Source: Saprospira grandis str. Lewin
GTDB lineage: Bacteria > Bacteroidota > Bacteroidia > Chitinophagales > Saprospiraceae
Assembly (NCBI RefSeq): GCF_000250635.1
Contig: NC_016940.1
Span: forward strand, 930,001 to 994,000
Direction of reading: 5' to 3'
DNA length: 64,000 bases
The first letter of the stretch is position 1. Each line of letters opens with the position of its first letter. Shown one piece after another: positions 24,919 through 34,255 of this stretch. Both the position numbers and the translations under genes were made by a program. Below the pieces are notes generated by a model. The model was not told the DNA's origin. It saw nothing but the letters and a program-made list of their open reading frames with translations, and did no database searches.

Positions 24919-25057
24919 GGGGCCTCCCGCCTTCGGCGGGCGCTACGCTTTGGGGCTCGCAGGTCTGCTCGGCCCTTCGTTTTTTTCGCTACGCTCAAAA
25001 AACTCGGTCTGGCCTTCGGCCACCCCGTCGCATCGCTAGGCCAGCGGCTGCGCCGCT
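24919..25057 (+). repeat. VSE copy 10, between nrdB and nrdA
   Basis: Ends GGCCT/AGGCC; first stem CCCGCC-ttc-GGCGGG; second stem AT-type (GTTTTTTT with AAAAAAC). It is opposite in direction to both nrd genes and would be transcribed as antisense of the element in an nrdBA message. Confidence 0.85.
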
Positions 25058-25072
25058 TGTTTTAGCGCTTGG

Positions 25073-26044
25073 CTAAAAATCCTCATCCAAAGAGAAGGTT
25101 TGTTTTTCTCTTTCGGCCATTACGCCAGCTTTTTGGTAATCGCCCACTCTTTTTTCAAAGAAGTTGGTTTTTCCTTGCAGCGAGATGAGTTCCATCCAGG
25201 GGAAGGGGTTGCTACTGCCATAGACCTTAGGTTGGCCCAAAGAAACGAGCAGGCGGTCGGCCACAAACTCAATATATTGCGACATCAGCTTAGCGTTCAT
25301 TCCGATTAGGGAAACGGGCAGAGCATCGGTAACAAACTCTTGTTCTAGGCTAACGGCCTCGGTAATAATGCTGCGAAGCTCTTCTGAAGGGATGGGATTT
25401 TCTAGCATAGAATAGAGCAGGCAGGCAAAATCGCAATGCATGCCTTCATCTCGGCTGATGAGCTCATTGGAAAAGGTAAGGCCGGGCATAATGCCTCTTT
25501 TCTTTAGCCAGTAAATCGAGCAAAAGCTGCCTGAAAAGAAAATGCCTTCTACGGCGGCAAAAGCGACTAGGCGGTGGGCAAAAGAGGGGGCCTCTTCAAT
25601 CCATTTGATGGCCCATTTGGCTTTGCGCTGAACGCAAGGCAGGGTTTGCATAGCATTAAAAAGGGCGTTTTTCTCGGCGCTATCTTGAATGTAGGTATCT
25701 ATGAGGAGGCTGTAGGTTTCGGCGTGGATATCTTCGATTTGGATTTGCGTAGCATAAAAAGAGCGAGCTTCGGCAAGTTGGACATCTCGGTAGAAGTTGA
25801 GGACCAAATTTTCGTTCACGATGCCATCGCTGGCAGCAAAAAAGGCCAAAACGTGTTTGATAAAGTGTTGTTCATTGGCCGAAAGCTTTTTCCAGTCGTG
25901 CAGGTCGGCTGCTAGGTCAATTTCGTCGGTGGTCCAAAAACAGGCAAGGGCCTGTTTGCGCATTTCCCAAATGGCATCATGTTGAATGGGAAAAAGGACA
26001 AAACGCTGGTCATTTTCTTGGAGAATAGGCTCTATTACAGACAT
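25073..26044 (-). CDS. nrdB: ribonucleoside-diphosphate reductase, beta subunit
   Basis: 323 residues. Houses the di-iron centre and tyrosyl radical for NrdA. Metal ligands appear in [24 protein letters not shown] and [16 protein letters not shown], where the Tyr after HAE is in the radical position; a second set lies around [14 protein letters not shown] and [12 protein letters not shown]. The C-terminal FSLDEDF tail is the usual NrdA-docking peptide. ATG at 26044. The upstream 600 nt holds no gene. Confidence 0.95.
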   Translation of the reverse strand: MSVIEPILQENDQRFVLFPIQHDAIWEMRKQALACFWTTDEIDLAADLHDWKKLSANEQHFIKHVLAFFAASDGIVNENLVLNFYRDVQLAEARSFYATQIQIEDIHAETYSLLIDTYIQDSAEKNALFNAMQTLPCVQRKAKWAIKWIEEAPSFAHRLVAFAAVEGIFFSGSFCSIYWLKKRGIMPGLTFSNELISRDEGMHCDFACLLYSMLENPIPSEELRSIITEAVSLEQEFVTDALPVSLIGMNAKLMSQYIEFVADRLLVSLGQPKVYGSSNPFPWMELISLQGKTNFFEKRVGDYQKAGVMAEREKQTFSLDEDF

Positions 26045-26487
26045 TTATTGGGCAATTTACTGAAGCTTAGAAAACATTTTGGTGTAAGGCAAAAAACAGC
26101 AGAGGCTGCTTCATTTGCGCGCTATGCAAAGGTCTGAAAAAAGCCCTAAAACTGCAAGTGAACAAATTAGTGGACAGGCTGTAAAGCCCATAAACATTGA
26201 GTTATTTTATAAAAATAAGTTATTCCCATTTTGGGAACGGCATGTGAATATCTTTGTGTATAAGTCGCTCTAAGTTCGATAGCGGGCGGCTTTGAGCAAG
26301 CTCAAAAGCTGCGGTTGTACAGCAGGATTGGAAACAAAAAAATTTAGTTAAACCAATTTGGTTTTAATCGTTAGCAACTATTAGGAAGCACAAAAAAAGC
26401 GGCCCACTGCTGCAGTTTTTAGGGGCCAAAAGCGGGGAGTTGGGCCAAAATTCTGCTGCGCTATTCTTAAGCGGAGCGGGGGCATTT
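26045..26487. other. gene-free divergent region upstream of nrdB
   Basis: No coding frame with good support. Visible: TATCTTTG at 26249-26256 (plus strand, promoter-like but far from any plus-strand gene) and a hairpin TTTGAGC-aa-GCTCAAA at 26291-26306. An unrecognised small RNA or a long leader is possible. No NrdR box was identified. Confidence 0.5.
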
Positions 26488-26618
26488 GGCTGAGGGATGG
26501 AAAGTGGTGGCCGCAGGCCAGACCCAAGTTTTTTGAAGCGAAGCGAAAAAAACTGCAGGGCCGAGCAGACCTGCGAGCCACGACACAGCCCGACCCGCCC
26601 GCAGGGCGGGGCAGCCCC
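26488..26618 (-). repeat. VSE copy 11
   Basis: Ends GGCTG/CAGCC; first stem CCCGCCC-tgc-GGGCGGG; second stem AGTTTTTT with AAAAAACT. It precedes the subtilase gene. Confidence 0.85.
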
Positions 26619-26647
26619 AAAAAATAGGTTTTTAAAACAGTTCCCTG

Positions 26648-26655
26648 TACCTTTG
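26648..26655 (+). promoter_or_regulatory. promoter box of the subtilase gene
   Basis: TACCTTTG matches TAnnTTTG exactly, 16 nt upstream of the ATG at 26672, predicting a leader of about 10 nt. Confidence 0.45.
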
Positions 26656-26671
26656 TACAAAATGAAAAACC

Positions 26672-28333
26672 ATGATACAAAAAAGCAGTCTTAGCCTTTT
26701 GTTCTTCATCTGCCTACTGGCTGGAGCAAAAGCCCAGAGTTTTAACCACGACCTTTATGCGGTCTTTTTTACTGACAAAGAAGAGAATCCCTACAGTGTT
26801 TTGCGGCCTTGGGAGTACCTTAGTCCCGCTGCATTGGAGCGCCGAGCGATTGGAGGAGTAGAGATTGACGAGCGAGATTTGCCCCTAAATCCGCAATATG
26901 TGCAGGCGGTCTGCGCAGAAGGAGTAGACTATTGGCTGGCCTCGAAATGGCTAAATTCCTTGGCTATTTATGTAGAAGATACGAGCAAATTGGCCGCCAT
27001 TAGAGAGCTGACCTTTGTGCGAGAAATCATGCCCTTGGGCAAAAAGCGTCGTTTAGAAGAAGCAAAATGGCATAAGCATTTTAAGCCAGAAGAGTATAAT
27101 AAAACGGAGCATCCCTTGGGTTATTCGCTCAATCAGATTGCCATGTTGGGCGGGCATTTGCTACATGGGCTAAACATTAAGGGGCAGGGACGAAAAGTCG
27201 CTATTTTTGATGGAGGCTTTTTGAATGTCTACCGCATGCCCGCCTTTGACAGCTTATTTGCCAACAACCAAATTTGGGGAACCCATGACTTTGTTCAGGG
27301 CGATGAATTTGTGTATGAGCAGAGCACGCATGGCACCAATGTACTGTCTTGTATGGCGGCCAATCTGCCCTATTTGATTCAGGGCACGGGGCCCAAAGCC
27401 AACTACTACCTCTTTAAGACCGAAGATGTGGGGGGGGAATTTAGGATTGAGGAGTTTAACTGGGCGGCGGCGGCTGAGCGGGCCGACAGTTTAGGGATTG
27501 AGATCATCAATTCTTCTTTGGGCTATACCTCCTTTAATGACAAAAGCATGAGCTATGAGTACAAAGATATGGATGGCAAAACAGCCCTTTGCTCTCAGGC
27601 GGCAGATGTGGCCGTAGAAAAGGGCATTTTGGTCATCAATAGTGCAGGAAATGAGGGAAATGGTCCATGGAAATACATTGGCGCCCCAGCCGACGCCCAG
27701 AATGTGCTTTCTATTGGGGCCGTTCGGCCCAATGGCAAAAAAGCGGGATTTAGTTCTTTTGGACCTACTGCCGACGGTCGCATCAAGCCCAATGTAGTGG
27801 CCCAAGGCCGCAGCACCAAAGTGGCAGGCCTCAATGGCTATTCGGTCAGCTCAACCGATGGCACCTCTTTTTCTTCTCCTGTTTTGGCGGGGATGGCGGC
27901 CAGCCTTTGGTCTGCTTTTCCAGAAAAAAACAACTGGGAAATTCGGCATGCGATTGAGTGGGCTGGACAGCAAGCCGAGGCCGATACCGCTATAGGTTTT
28001 GGCATCCCCAACCTTTTTACGGCCTACCTCTCTCTTTCTGAAACGGCTTTATTGCTGACTGAAGAGGGAATTTTACAGCTTCGGGAGCGGCCTTTGCAGG
28101 CAAAAAACGGTCTGCGTTTGGCCATAGGGCAGCCAGGAACTGTTTTTGAGCTGCGCTACTACAATAGTTTGGGCCAACTACTGGCCGAACAAACGCTAGA
28201 AGTTGGCGAAGAGCAGCTTCTTCGCTTTGAGCTGCCCGAGCAATTGCCCGCCAATGGGCTCTATCATTTAGAGGTAGATATTGCCGATTATCGGTTTTAT
28301 GAAACCTTAGGTTGCTTGCAAGATAAGCCCTAA
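26672..28333 (+). CDS. secreted S8 (subtilisin-type) serine peptidase
   Basis: 553 residues with signal peptide MIQKSSLSLLFFICLLAGAKAQ. The catalytic triad is complete: Asp in VAIFDGGFLN (about 185-194), His in STHGTNVLSCMAAN (about 220-233) and Ser in DGTSFSSPVLAGMAAS (about 397-412), plus the oxyanion Asn in NSAGNEGNG. The C-terminal ~85 residues (VFELRYYNSLGQLLAEQTL...GLYHLEVDI) resemble a type IX sorting domain, though its usual conserved end is weak. Probably an exported or surface protease. A perfect-stem terminator follows the stop. Confidence 0.92.
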   Translation: MIQKSSLSLLFFICLLAGAKAQSFNHDLYAVFFTDKEENPYSVLRPWEYLSPAALERRAIGGVEIDERDLPLNPQYVQAVCAEGVDYWLASKWLNSLAIYVEDTSKLAAIRELTFVREIMPLGKKRRLEEAKWHKHFKPEEYNKTEHPLGYSLNQIAMLGGHLLHGLNIKGQGRKVAIFDGGFLNVYRMPAFDSLFANNQIWGTHDFVQGDEFVYEQSTHGTNVLSCMAANLPYLIQGTGPKANYYLFKTEDVGGEFRIEEFNWAAAAERADSLGIEIINSSLGYTSFNDKSMSYEYKDMDGKTALCSQAADVAVEKGILVINSAGNEGNGPWKYIGAPADAQNVLSIGAVRPNGKKAGFSSFGPTADGRIKPNVVAQGRSTKVAGLNGYSVSSTDGTSFSSPVLAGMAASLWSAFPEKNNWEIRHAIEWAGQQAEADTAIGFGIPNLFTAYLSLSETALLLTEEGILQLRERPLQAKNGLRLAIGQPGTVFELRYYNSLGQLLAEQTLEVGEEQLLRFELPEQLPANGLYHLEVDIADYRFYETLGCLQDKP

Positions 28334-28336
28334 AGA

Positions 28337-28370
28337 CAAAAGGCCCAGAACGTTTGTTCTGGGCCTTTTG
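28337..28370. terminator. bidirectional terminator between convergent genes
   Basis: CAAAAGGCCCAGAAC and GTTCTGGGCCTTTTG form a perfect 15-bp stem around GTTT. A and T runs on both sides allow it to serve the subtilase gene and the opposing lipoprotein gene at 28373. Confidence 0.85.
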
Positions 28371-28372
28371 TA

Positions 28373-29356
28373 CTAAATGACTCTACCTTTGAGTATTATT
28401 TTTTTGGTCCTTAATTTAAGCAGGCCATCAAAGAGTGGATCAATAGACAAGAGATTATTTTCTGAGGTCTTTCGAGCCGTATAAATATTGATTTCTAATT
28501 GCATATCGAGGTTTTTGCAAGCCTCTAAAGCGGCTCTAGGCAGCTCCAAATCATCGACCAAAAAGGCGGTACTTTTTTGCTGCATTTCTTTTTGGAGCAA
28601 GAGCAAATACTCCATATCCTCATCCCAATATTTTTGCATATCGGCAGCTAGGGGCAGGCTGGCCTCATTATGTAGCAAAATACTGAGGACCAATTCTTCT
28701 GGACTTTCGTCTAAGATTTTCTGGGCCCCAGCAGTTAATTTTAGCTTAAAGGAAAAAGCGGGCAGGCGGACCATATCGCCATTGCAGACAAAGCGTTTTT
28801 CTAGGGGCAAGCTTTTATCGGGCGCATTAGTTTGGTCCAAAATGGCCTCTTGATATTCTTCTAGGCCTTCTTCATTGACAAAGCGAAAGAGAAAGCGGTC
28901 TTTTCCTTTGGCCCAAACAAAAGGGCGGTCCTCCTTAATTTGATCCTCTCGAATTTCAAAGCGGAAAGGCATTTTCCAGCCTTTTTTCCAAGAAACAATC
29001 TGAACATGGTTGATGGAGGAATTATCTTCATAATTGGGTACATAGGCCAACTCTTCTCCGCCATCGCCATCCAAATCGCCTAGATTTTTCCAGAGCAGCA
29101 GGCTTTCGGCAGGGCCCTCTAGGGGCAAGTCAAAACGCTGTCCGCTCAGAGTTTCCCAATACAGCCCTTCTTGATTGGCATAGAGGGCCAACTTTTCTTT
29201 TTGGCCATCTCCATTAAGGTCGATTTCTAGTACCCTCTCGGGCATTTCTATACTTCGGAGATGATGGGCCAAATTTTGGTCTAGCTGAGGTTGGGGCGGA
29301 GCGCTTTGGCAGGCATAAGCAAGACAAAGGATAAACAGTAGACTAAGTTTTTGCAT
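28373..29356 (-). CDS. lipoprotein with calcium-loop-like repeats
   Basis: About 327 residues from the ATG at 29356 (MQKLSLLFILCLAYACQSAP), with lipobox AYAC giving a lipidated Cys near residue 17. Two acidic loops, DLNGDGQKEKLALY and DLDGDGGEELAYV, resemble FG-GAP/VCBS or EF-hand-type calcium loops seen in surface proteins. The rest is unrecognised; the C-terminal half (NIYTARKTSENNLLSIDPLF) is mixed alpha/beta. A start at 29377 is possible but adds residues before the signal. It overlaps the end of the ABC gene by 14 nt and is probably co-transcribed with it. Confidence 0.75.
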   Translation of the reverse strand: MQKLSLLFILCLAYACQSAPPQPQLDQNLAHHLRSIEMPERVLEIDLNGDGQKEKLALYANQEGLYWETLSGQRFDLPLEGPAESLLLWKNLGDLDGDGGEELAYVPNYEDNSSINHVQIVSWKKGWKMPFRFEIREDQIKEDRPFVWAKGKDRFLFRFVNEEGLEEYQEAILDQTNAPDKSLPLEKRFVCNGDMVRLPAFSFKLKLTAGAQKILDESPEELVLSILLHNEASLPLAADMQKYWDEDMEYLLLLQKEMQQKSTAFLVDDLELPRAALEACKNLDMQLEINIYTARKTSENNLLSIDPLFDGLLKLRTKKIILKGRVI

Positions 29357-30065
29357 GATAAGGGGAGGTTTGTTCAAAAATTTCTTCTATTTTTTGGCTA
29401 GCGCCTTGGGGGGCTAAAGCCAGGAGGCCCTGATTTTCCAAAAGCAAAATATGGTCGGCAAAGGCTTCGGCTAGAGCGAGCTCATGGCTCACGAGGATAA
29501 TCAGTTTCTTTTGGGCCAAGGTCTTCAATCGTTGAAAGCTTTGTTTTTTATTGATAAAATCGAGATGGGCCGATATTTCATCTAATAATAAGATGGGAGT
29601 ATCTTGGACCAAAACACGGGCCAAGCCGAGCAGTTGCTTTTCGCCATCGCTACATTGCCCTACTTTTGCCTGGGCCAATTCTTCAATTTGGAGGGTTTGC
29701 ATGACCTCCCTAATTCGCTGTCGGTCTTTTTGGCCCAGCAGGCCATGCCAAGCCAAATAAGGGTGTCGGCCAAGGCTCACATACTCCTCCCCTCGCATAA
29801 AAGCGGTAGTGCTTTGCTTACTTTGCAAAAGGGCCAATTCTTGGGCAAAATCGCTGCGTTTCCAAGCCGAATAGGGCTTATTTTGCAAAAAAAGTTGCCC
29901 CGCTTGAGGCTGTTCCAATCCCGCCAAAAGGCGTAAAAAGCTGCTTTTCCCGCTACCATTACGGCCCAAAATGACATAAAAGCCCTTTTCTTCAAACTGA
30001 AAATTGGGCAAACTCAACAGCCTGCGCTCACCATACTGTAACAACAGCCCCTCACAACTAATCAT
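29343..30065 (-). CDS. ABC transporter ATP-binding protein, iron/haem/B12 type
   Basis: 240 residues. Walker A GRNGSGKSS (about 34-42), Q-loop ALLQSKQS, signature CSDGEKQLLGLAR (a variant of LSGGQ), Walker B PILLLDEIS followed by AHLDF, and the H-loop ILVSHELALAEAFA. The VSLGRHPYLAWHG segment is typical of FecE/HmuV/BtuD-type ATPases that pair with FecCD permeases. No permease or binding protein is adjacent, so the substrate is uncertain. Stop overlaps the lipoprotein gene; start overlaps the upstream gene by 8 nt. Confidence 0.88.
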   Translation of the reverse strand: MISCEGLLLQYGERRLLSLPNFQFEEKGFYVILGRNGSGKSSFLRLLAGLEQPQAGQLFLQNKPYSAWKRSDFAQELALLQSKQSTTAFMRGEEYVSLGRHPYLAWHGLLGQKDRQRIREVMQTLQIEELAQAKVGQCSDGEKQLLGLARVLVQDTPILLLDEISAHLDFINKKQSFQRLKTLAQKKLIILVSHELALAEAFADHILLLENQGLLALAPQGASQKIEEIFEQTSPYHAKT

Positions 30066-30549
30066 CTAAAAATACAATTGAGGTTAATACCTTAGATAGC
30101 TTTTTTTGAGCAAAAGCATTCATCTTTTCTTCTCGGCCCCAAAGGTACAACAAATAATACTGCTCCCCTTTTTTCCAGGCCCAAGAACGAACCAATTCTA
30201 GGTTATCTTCTCGCCAATGTCCTCTTTTTTCCCAAAGGCCAAAATCCCCCTGCAAACTATCCGCAGGCAGGCTATCTAGGCCCACAAAATGATAATTCCA
30301 AACCGCTTTTTGGCCCAATTCCTCCGCCTTAAGCTCCTCGCTATACAGCAACAACATGTTAATATGCCCCTTGGGCGCCGTGTTCAAACTCCGCCAATAA
30401 TCTGCCTGTTTTTCCAAACCACCCACAAACCAATTGTACGGAATTTTGTATGCTATCTGAATGGGCTCTTGCCGCAACTGCATCCAAGATTGCCCATAAA
30501 GGCCCCAAGCCATAAAAAAAAGTAACCCAACAAGTATAGTTTTTTGCAT
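30058..30549 (-). CDS. secreted protein of unknown function
   Basis: About 163 residues from the ATG at 30549 (MQKTILVGLLFFMAWGLYGQ), a signal peptide ending at QSW. The mature part (PIQIAYKIPYNWFVGGLEKQ, WAWKKGEQYYLLYLWGRE) is rich in aromatic residues and ends KVLTSIVFLDD. No family recognised. An ATG at 30585 would add 12 residues ahead of the signal. First gene of a three-gene overlapping unit with the ABC ATPase and the lipoprotein, hinting at a shared envelope role. Confidence 0.65.
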   Translation of the reverse strand: MQKTILVGLLFFMAWGLYGQSWMQLRQEPIQIAYKIPYNWFVGGLEKQADYWRSLNTAPKGHINMLLLYSEELKAEELGQKAVWNYHFVGLDSLPADSLQGDFGLWEKRGHWREDNLELVRSWAWKKGEQYYLLYLWGREEKMNAFAQKKLSKVLTSIVFLDD

Positions 30550-30682
30550 CCTCTTTATAATTTTGTTAGCAAACAAATTAAGCATTTTTAAAATATATTT
30601 GAGGCGATCACAAAAAGGAGAACGTTAGAGCGATTCCTTTTTCCTCAAAAAACTGCGAGCTATATTTTTTTCCTCTTATTTT

Positions 30683-30832
30683 GGGGCTTCCCCGCCTGCG
30701 GGCGGGTCGGGCTGTGCCGCAGCTCGCAGGTCTGCTCGGCCCTTCGCCGCTTTCAGCGGCTCGGTCTGGCCTGACGGCCACTGCTATCCATCCCTAAGCC
30801 GTTTGGGGCCAAGGCCCCAGGGCCATTCGGCC
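30683..30832 (+). repeat. VSE copy 12, variant ends GGCTT/AAGCC
   Basis: The start is GGGGCTT and the end CCCTAAGCC, so both sides have changed together relative to GGCTG/CAGCC. First stem CCCGCC-tgc-GGGCGGG; second stem GCCGCT-ttc-AGCGGC; then GGGGCC-aa-GGCCCC after the end block. Confidence 0.85.
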
Positions 30833-30869
30833 CAAAGCAGCCGCCTTATCTACTAAATATCAATAGAAT

Positions 30870-31067
30870 ATGGACCAACAAGCCACTCCCGCCTCCTATG
30901 AAGCCGCCCTACTAGAGCTTCAGCAAATCTTAGAAGCCATTGAGGGCCAGCTTCCTCTAGAAGAGCTCAATGCGCAAAGCCGACGCGCGCAATTCTTACT
31001 CCAATATTGCCAGCAACGACTCCGCCATATTGAAGAAGAGCAAAATAATATTTATGAAGAGGACTAA
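30870..31067 (+). CDS. xseB: exodeoxyribonuclease VII small subunit
   Basis: 65 residues. The small subunit of the enzyme that degrades single-stranded DNA; it binds XseA. The family pattern is clear: SYEAALLELQQILEAIEGQL then PLEELNAQSRRAQFLLQYC and LRHIEEE. Length is typical. No xseA lies next to it in this window. Confidence 0.88.
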   Translation: MDQQATPASYEAALLELQQILEAIEGQLPLEELNAQSRRAQFLLQYCQQRLRHIEEEQNNIYEED

Positions 31068-31128
31068 AAGCAGCTTTTTGCTCTTCTCTTCGTTCTTTAT
31101 TTAATTAACTAAACTTATAGTTGTAACT

Positions 31129-31683
31129 TTGGAAAAGCCAAGCACCCTCCAACAATACGCCCATGAATTGGCCCAATGTAAGGCCCTATTTATTAAGAAG
31201 CAGCGAGATTATGGCTCGGCTTGGCGGATTTTGCGGCCAAGTTCTTTAACCGACCAATTATATATTAAGGCCAAGCGCATTCGCTCTATAGAGGAAAAGC
31301 AAAGCCAAAAGGTGGGAGAATCTATTGCGGGCGAGTATTTGGCCCTAGTCAATTATAGTTTTATGGCCCTGATTCAGTTGGAGTTGCCTTTGGCCGCTGG
31401 GCTTTATCTGCCTAGCGAGCAAGTGGAGGCCCTTTATCAGGAGCAGGCCGAGATTTGCCAAGAGCTGATGCTGCGCAAAAACCATGACTATGGCGAAGCC
31501 TGGCGAGATATGCGCCTCAGTTCTTTGACGGACCTCATTTTGATGAAGCTTTTGCGGACCAAAGAAATTGAGGACCATAAAGAGCAGCTTTTGGTTTCGG
31601 AGGGTTTGGCCGCCAATTATCAGGATATTGCCAATTATGCGCTCTTTGCTTTGATTCGTTTGCGCGAAAAAGAGGCAAAGTAG
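31129..31683 (+). CDS. DUF1599 protein (two tandem domains)
   Basis: 184 residues. Two copies of the same domain: KKQRDYGSAWRILRPSSLTD with YIKAKRIRSIEE, and LRKNHDYGEAWRDMRLSSLTD with LMKLLRTKEIED. Bacteroidota DUF1599 proteins have this double form; the domain has been linked to nucleotide-modification systems by others, but the function here is unknown. No ATG is near the N-terminus; a TTG at 31129 (reading L/MEKPSTLQQYAHELAQC) fits best. A TAACTTTG box overlaps this TTG, so leaderless transcription or a downstream start should be considered. Confidence 0.8.
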   Translation: MEKPSTLQQYAHELAQCKALFIKKQRDYGSAWRILRPSSLTDQLYIKAKRIRSIEEKQSQKVGESIAGEYLALVNYSFMALIQLELPLAAGLYLPSEQVEALYQEQAEICQELMLRKNHDYGEAWRDMRLSSLTDLILMKLLRTKEIEDHKEQLLVSEGLAANYQDIANYALFALIRLREKEAK

Positions 31684-31698
31684 TTGGCCCAAAAAGCA

Positions 31699-31856
31699 AG
31701 GCCTTTAGGCCGCCGCTTTACGGCCTAGCGATGTGCAGGGGTGGCCGAAGGCCAGACCGAGTTTTTTTGAGCAAAGCGAAAAAAAACGAAGGGCCGAGCA
31801 GACCTGCGAGCCCCGAAACGTAGCGCCGCAAGGCCGCAGGCCGCAGCGGAGGCCCC
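31699..31856 (-). repeat. VSE copy 13
   Basis: Ends GGCCT/AGGCC; first stem CCGC...GCGG with inner GGCC pairs; second stem AT-type (GTTTTTTT with AAAAAAAC around gagcaaagcg). Confidence 0.85.
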
Positions 31857-31901
31857 AAAACAGCAGAAGAACAATCATTTTATATCAATCTGTTTATCAT
31901 T

Positions 31902-33596
31902 ATGACCGTATATACACTTTTTCTTTACATTGGCATTGTGGCCTTGGTACTGACCTTTAGTTTGGGCTTGGGACTATCTAAAAAGCGGGAATTTGTGCGG
32001 ACGCATCTGCCGCTTTGGTTTGTACAATATTTTGTGGGAGCCCTGCTTGTTTTTTCGGGGGCGGTCAAGGTCGTTGACCCCTTGGGGACGGCTTATAAAA
32101 TGGCCGATTACTTTACGCTTTTGCTGCCGGTATTGTCCTTTATGAAGCCTTTTGTGGTTCCTTTTGGCCTACTGATGATTGTTTTGGAGGTCGTGCTTGG
32201 GATCAACTTAATTTTGGGCCATGGAAAAAAATGGACCACGAGTTTGAGCTTTTTGATGATGCTCTTTTTCACCTTTCTAACGGGCTACAACTACCTCACG
32301 GGCTACATTCCGCAGGATGTTTCGCCTTTTGCGACGGGGCAGTGGGTGGCCTTTAATGAAAATAACATTCGGGTGAGTGATTGTGGTTGTTTTGGCGACT
32401 TCATGAAGCTTTTGCCAATTGAAACCTTTGGGAAGGACATCATTTTGACCTTCATGACCATTTTTCTTTATATCCGAACGGAAAGCCTGCAATATGTGAT
32501 TCCGGAGCGAGGCAAAGGGCGTTTGATTAGCACTTCTTTTTGGACCGTAGCGATAACGGTGGCTAGTTTGTTCAACTTTTACTTTGGATTGCCTTGGGTA
32601 GATTTTCGCCCCTTTGCAGAAGGGCGCAACATAGTGATTGAGCGAGAAATTTGTGCTTTGGACCAGCCCGAAGTATTGCTTACTTATACTTATAAGAACA
32701 AAAACACGGGAGAAGAGGTCAAGGTCAATAACAAACAGATGTCTGAAGAGACCGAGAAATACAGCTACCTTTGGAAGACCAAAGATGCCGATGGCAACAA
32801 AATTTGGGAGACCCAAAATGACAAAACGAAAGAAGAAGTATTGAAAAAAGGCTGCGACTCTAAAGTGGCTGAAATGGATGCTTCTAAGCAGCATAGTTTT
32901 GCGAGTCAGGGCTATAGTTTTTTGGTTGTTGCCGATGATTTGAGCAAATCTTCAAAGGAAGGCTTCAAAAAAATTGCGGCCTTGAGTTTGGCGGCAGAAA
33001 AGCAGAAAGGCATCCCCACGCATGCGCTTTATTACTACATCAAAGATGCGGATGCCGATGGCGATTATAGTGATGATTTGGAGGCTTTTCGGCAGGAATT
33101 AGGCACCGCCTTTGATTTTACGCAGGGCGATGAAAAGTTGGTCAAGACGATCATTCGTTCTAGTCCGGGCCTTTTGCTTTTGCATAATGGAACAATTGTT
33201 AAGAAATGGCATCATCGTCAGTTGCCTGGCAGCTTTGAAGAATTGGCCGAGGCTTATATTCAGGAGCCTACTGTAGATCTAGAATTGGAATTAGCGATTC
33301 AGGACTACATGCCTGAGGGGACAAAACATGGCTTTTTCTGTTCTGTGGACAAAGTAAATCAGGGAGATTTTGGGCAACAAGAGCTTGATCTTGTTATTTT
33401 GGATGGCAATGATGCCCTATTGCGGCCCTTAATGGATGAGAATACAGATTTGGGCGTTACGGAGCGTAAATTGAACGTCAAGTTGAGCAAAAACCCGCAA
33501 CTAGTTCCTAGCAACCCCAACTTAAAATGGGTTCCCAATGGCATTTTGGACCAAAAGGGGCAAGCTTGGGAAATTGTTAGTATTGAATTGAAGTAG
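31902..33596 (+). CDS. BT_3928-family DoxX-type membrane protein
   Basis: 564 residues. Residues 1-225 hold about six membrane segments of a DoxX/MauE-like fold, with FVGALLVFSGAVKVVDPLGT and the motif SDCGCFGDFMKL, a Cys pair often linked to thiol-disulfide chemistry. Residues 230-564 are soluble, with PGLLLLHNGTIVKKWHHRQL resembling a thioredoxin-type strand-turn (about 425-445). This architecture is a conserved Bacteroidota family (BT_3928). It is likely in the inner membrane; substrate unknown. A hairpin terminator follows. Confidence 0.8.
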   Translation: MTVYTLFLYIGIVALVLTFSLGLGLSKKREFVRTHLPLWFVQYFVGALLVFSGAVKVVDPLGTAYKMADYFTLLLPVLSFMKPFVVPFGLLMIVLEVVLGINLILGHGKKWTTSLSFLMMLFFTFLTGYNYLTGYIPQDVSPFATGQWVAFNENNIRVSDCGCFGDFMKLLPIETFGKDIILTFMTIFLYIRTESLQYVIPERGKGRLISTSFWTVAITVASLFNFYFGLPWVDFRPFAEGRNIVIEREICALDQPEVLLTYTYKNKNTGEEVKVNNKQMSEETEKYSYLWKTKDADGNKIWETQNDKTKEEVLKKGCDSKVAEMDASKQHSFASQGYSFLVVADDLSKSSKEGFKKIAALSLAAEKQKGIPTHALYYYIKDADADGDYSDDLEAFRQELGTAFDFTQGDEKLVKTIIRSSPGLLLLHNGTIVKKWHHRQLPGSFEELAEAYIQEPTVDLELELAIQDYMPEGTKHGFFCSVDKVNQGDFGQQELDLVILDGNDALLRPLMDENTDLGVTERKLNVKLSKNPQLVPSNPNLKWVPNGILDQKGQAWEIVSIELK

Positions 33597-33618
33597 AGCA
33601 TCTCTATTTATAAAACAG

Positions 33619-33654
33619 ATCCCTCTAGGCCTTAGGCTTAGGGGGATTTTTTTT
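33619..33654 (+). terminator. rho-independent terminator
   Basis: ATCCCTCTAGGCC pairs imperfectly with GGCTTAGGGGGAT and runs into eight T, 22 nt after the stop at 33596. Confidence 0.65.
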
Positions 33655-33656
33655 GC

Positions 33657-34073
33657 TTAACTACCTTTTAGGTCTGCGGCTTGCTTTTTAACTGCGGCCG
33701 CATGCACCCAGCCCAAATAGCCTAACTCTGTTTTTACTCGATAAAAAGGAGCATAATATTTTTTCCCTCTCAACTGAACTGTCACACTATCGCTAGAAAT
33801 CTCGCCCATAAAATAGAGCTCGCTCCCTTCTGGCAAATGGCGCAAAACCTTGGCCTCTAGCTGCTCATGTTCTCGGAGTCGGAGGTTTTGCACCTCTACG
33901 CGGAGCAGGTCACCTCGCTTCAACCCATTGGTTATCTTTTGCTTATTATCTACAACAGACAAAGAAGCATTTTCTTCTGGGGGGCTAATTAAGGCTGTTT
34001 TTTCTGTATCTTGCTGGCAAGCGGTACAGCTAAAGAGAGTAAACAGCAGGATATAAATTAAAGCATTTGGCAT
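33657..34073 (-). CDS. lipoprotein with SH3-type domain
   Basis: 138 residues. Signal with lipobox (LFTLFSCTACQQD; Cys near 16-19). Residues 55-130 look like a bacterial SH3 (SH3_3) domain: GDLLRVEVQNLRLREHEQLE, VLRHLPEGSELYFMGE, VKTELGYLGWVHAAAV. Such domains bind peptidoglycan or protein partners at the envelope. It stands alone, divergent from the desaturase gene. Confidence 0.75.
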   Translation of the reverse strand: MPNALIYILLFTLFSCTACQQDTEKTALISPPEENASLSVVDNKQKITNGLKRGDLLRVEVQNLRLREHEQLEAKVLRHLPEGSELYFMGEISSDSVTVQLRGKKYYAPFYRVKTELGYLGWVHAAAVKKQAADLKGS

Positions 34074-34255
34074 ATATTCAGTCTTAATTCAAATCACATA
34101 ATCGACTTAAATATAGAAAAAGCGCTTTATTTCTTAAAAGTTTTAAGCACTTCTTTGGGGGGTATCCCTTTTTTGTACATCCATAAACAAAGGCGCAAGC
34201 TAGCGCCCCTTATCCTTTTGAACTGGCACCGAAAAGGGCCAAAAGAAACAGATTT

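Noticed and set aside
26249-26256. TATCTTTG as a promoter for a plus-strand gene
   Set aside because: No coding frame follows for 400 nt; it could start an unknown RNA, but there is no further support.
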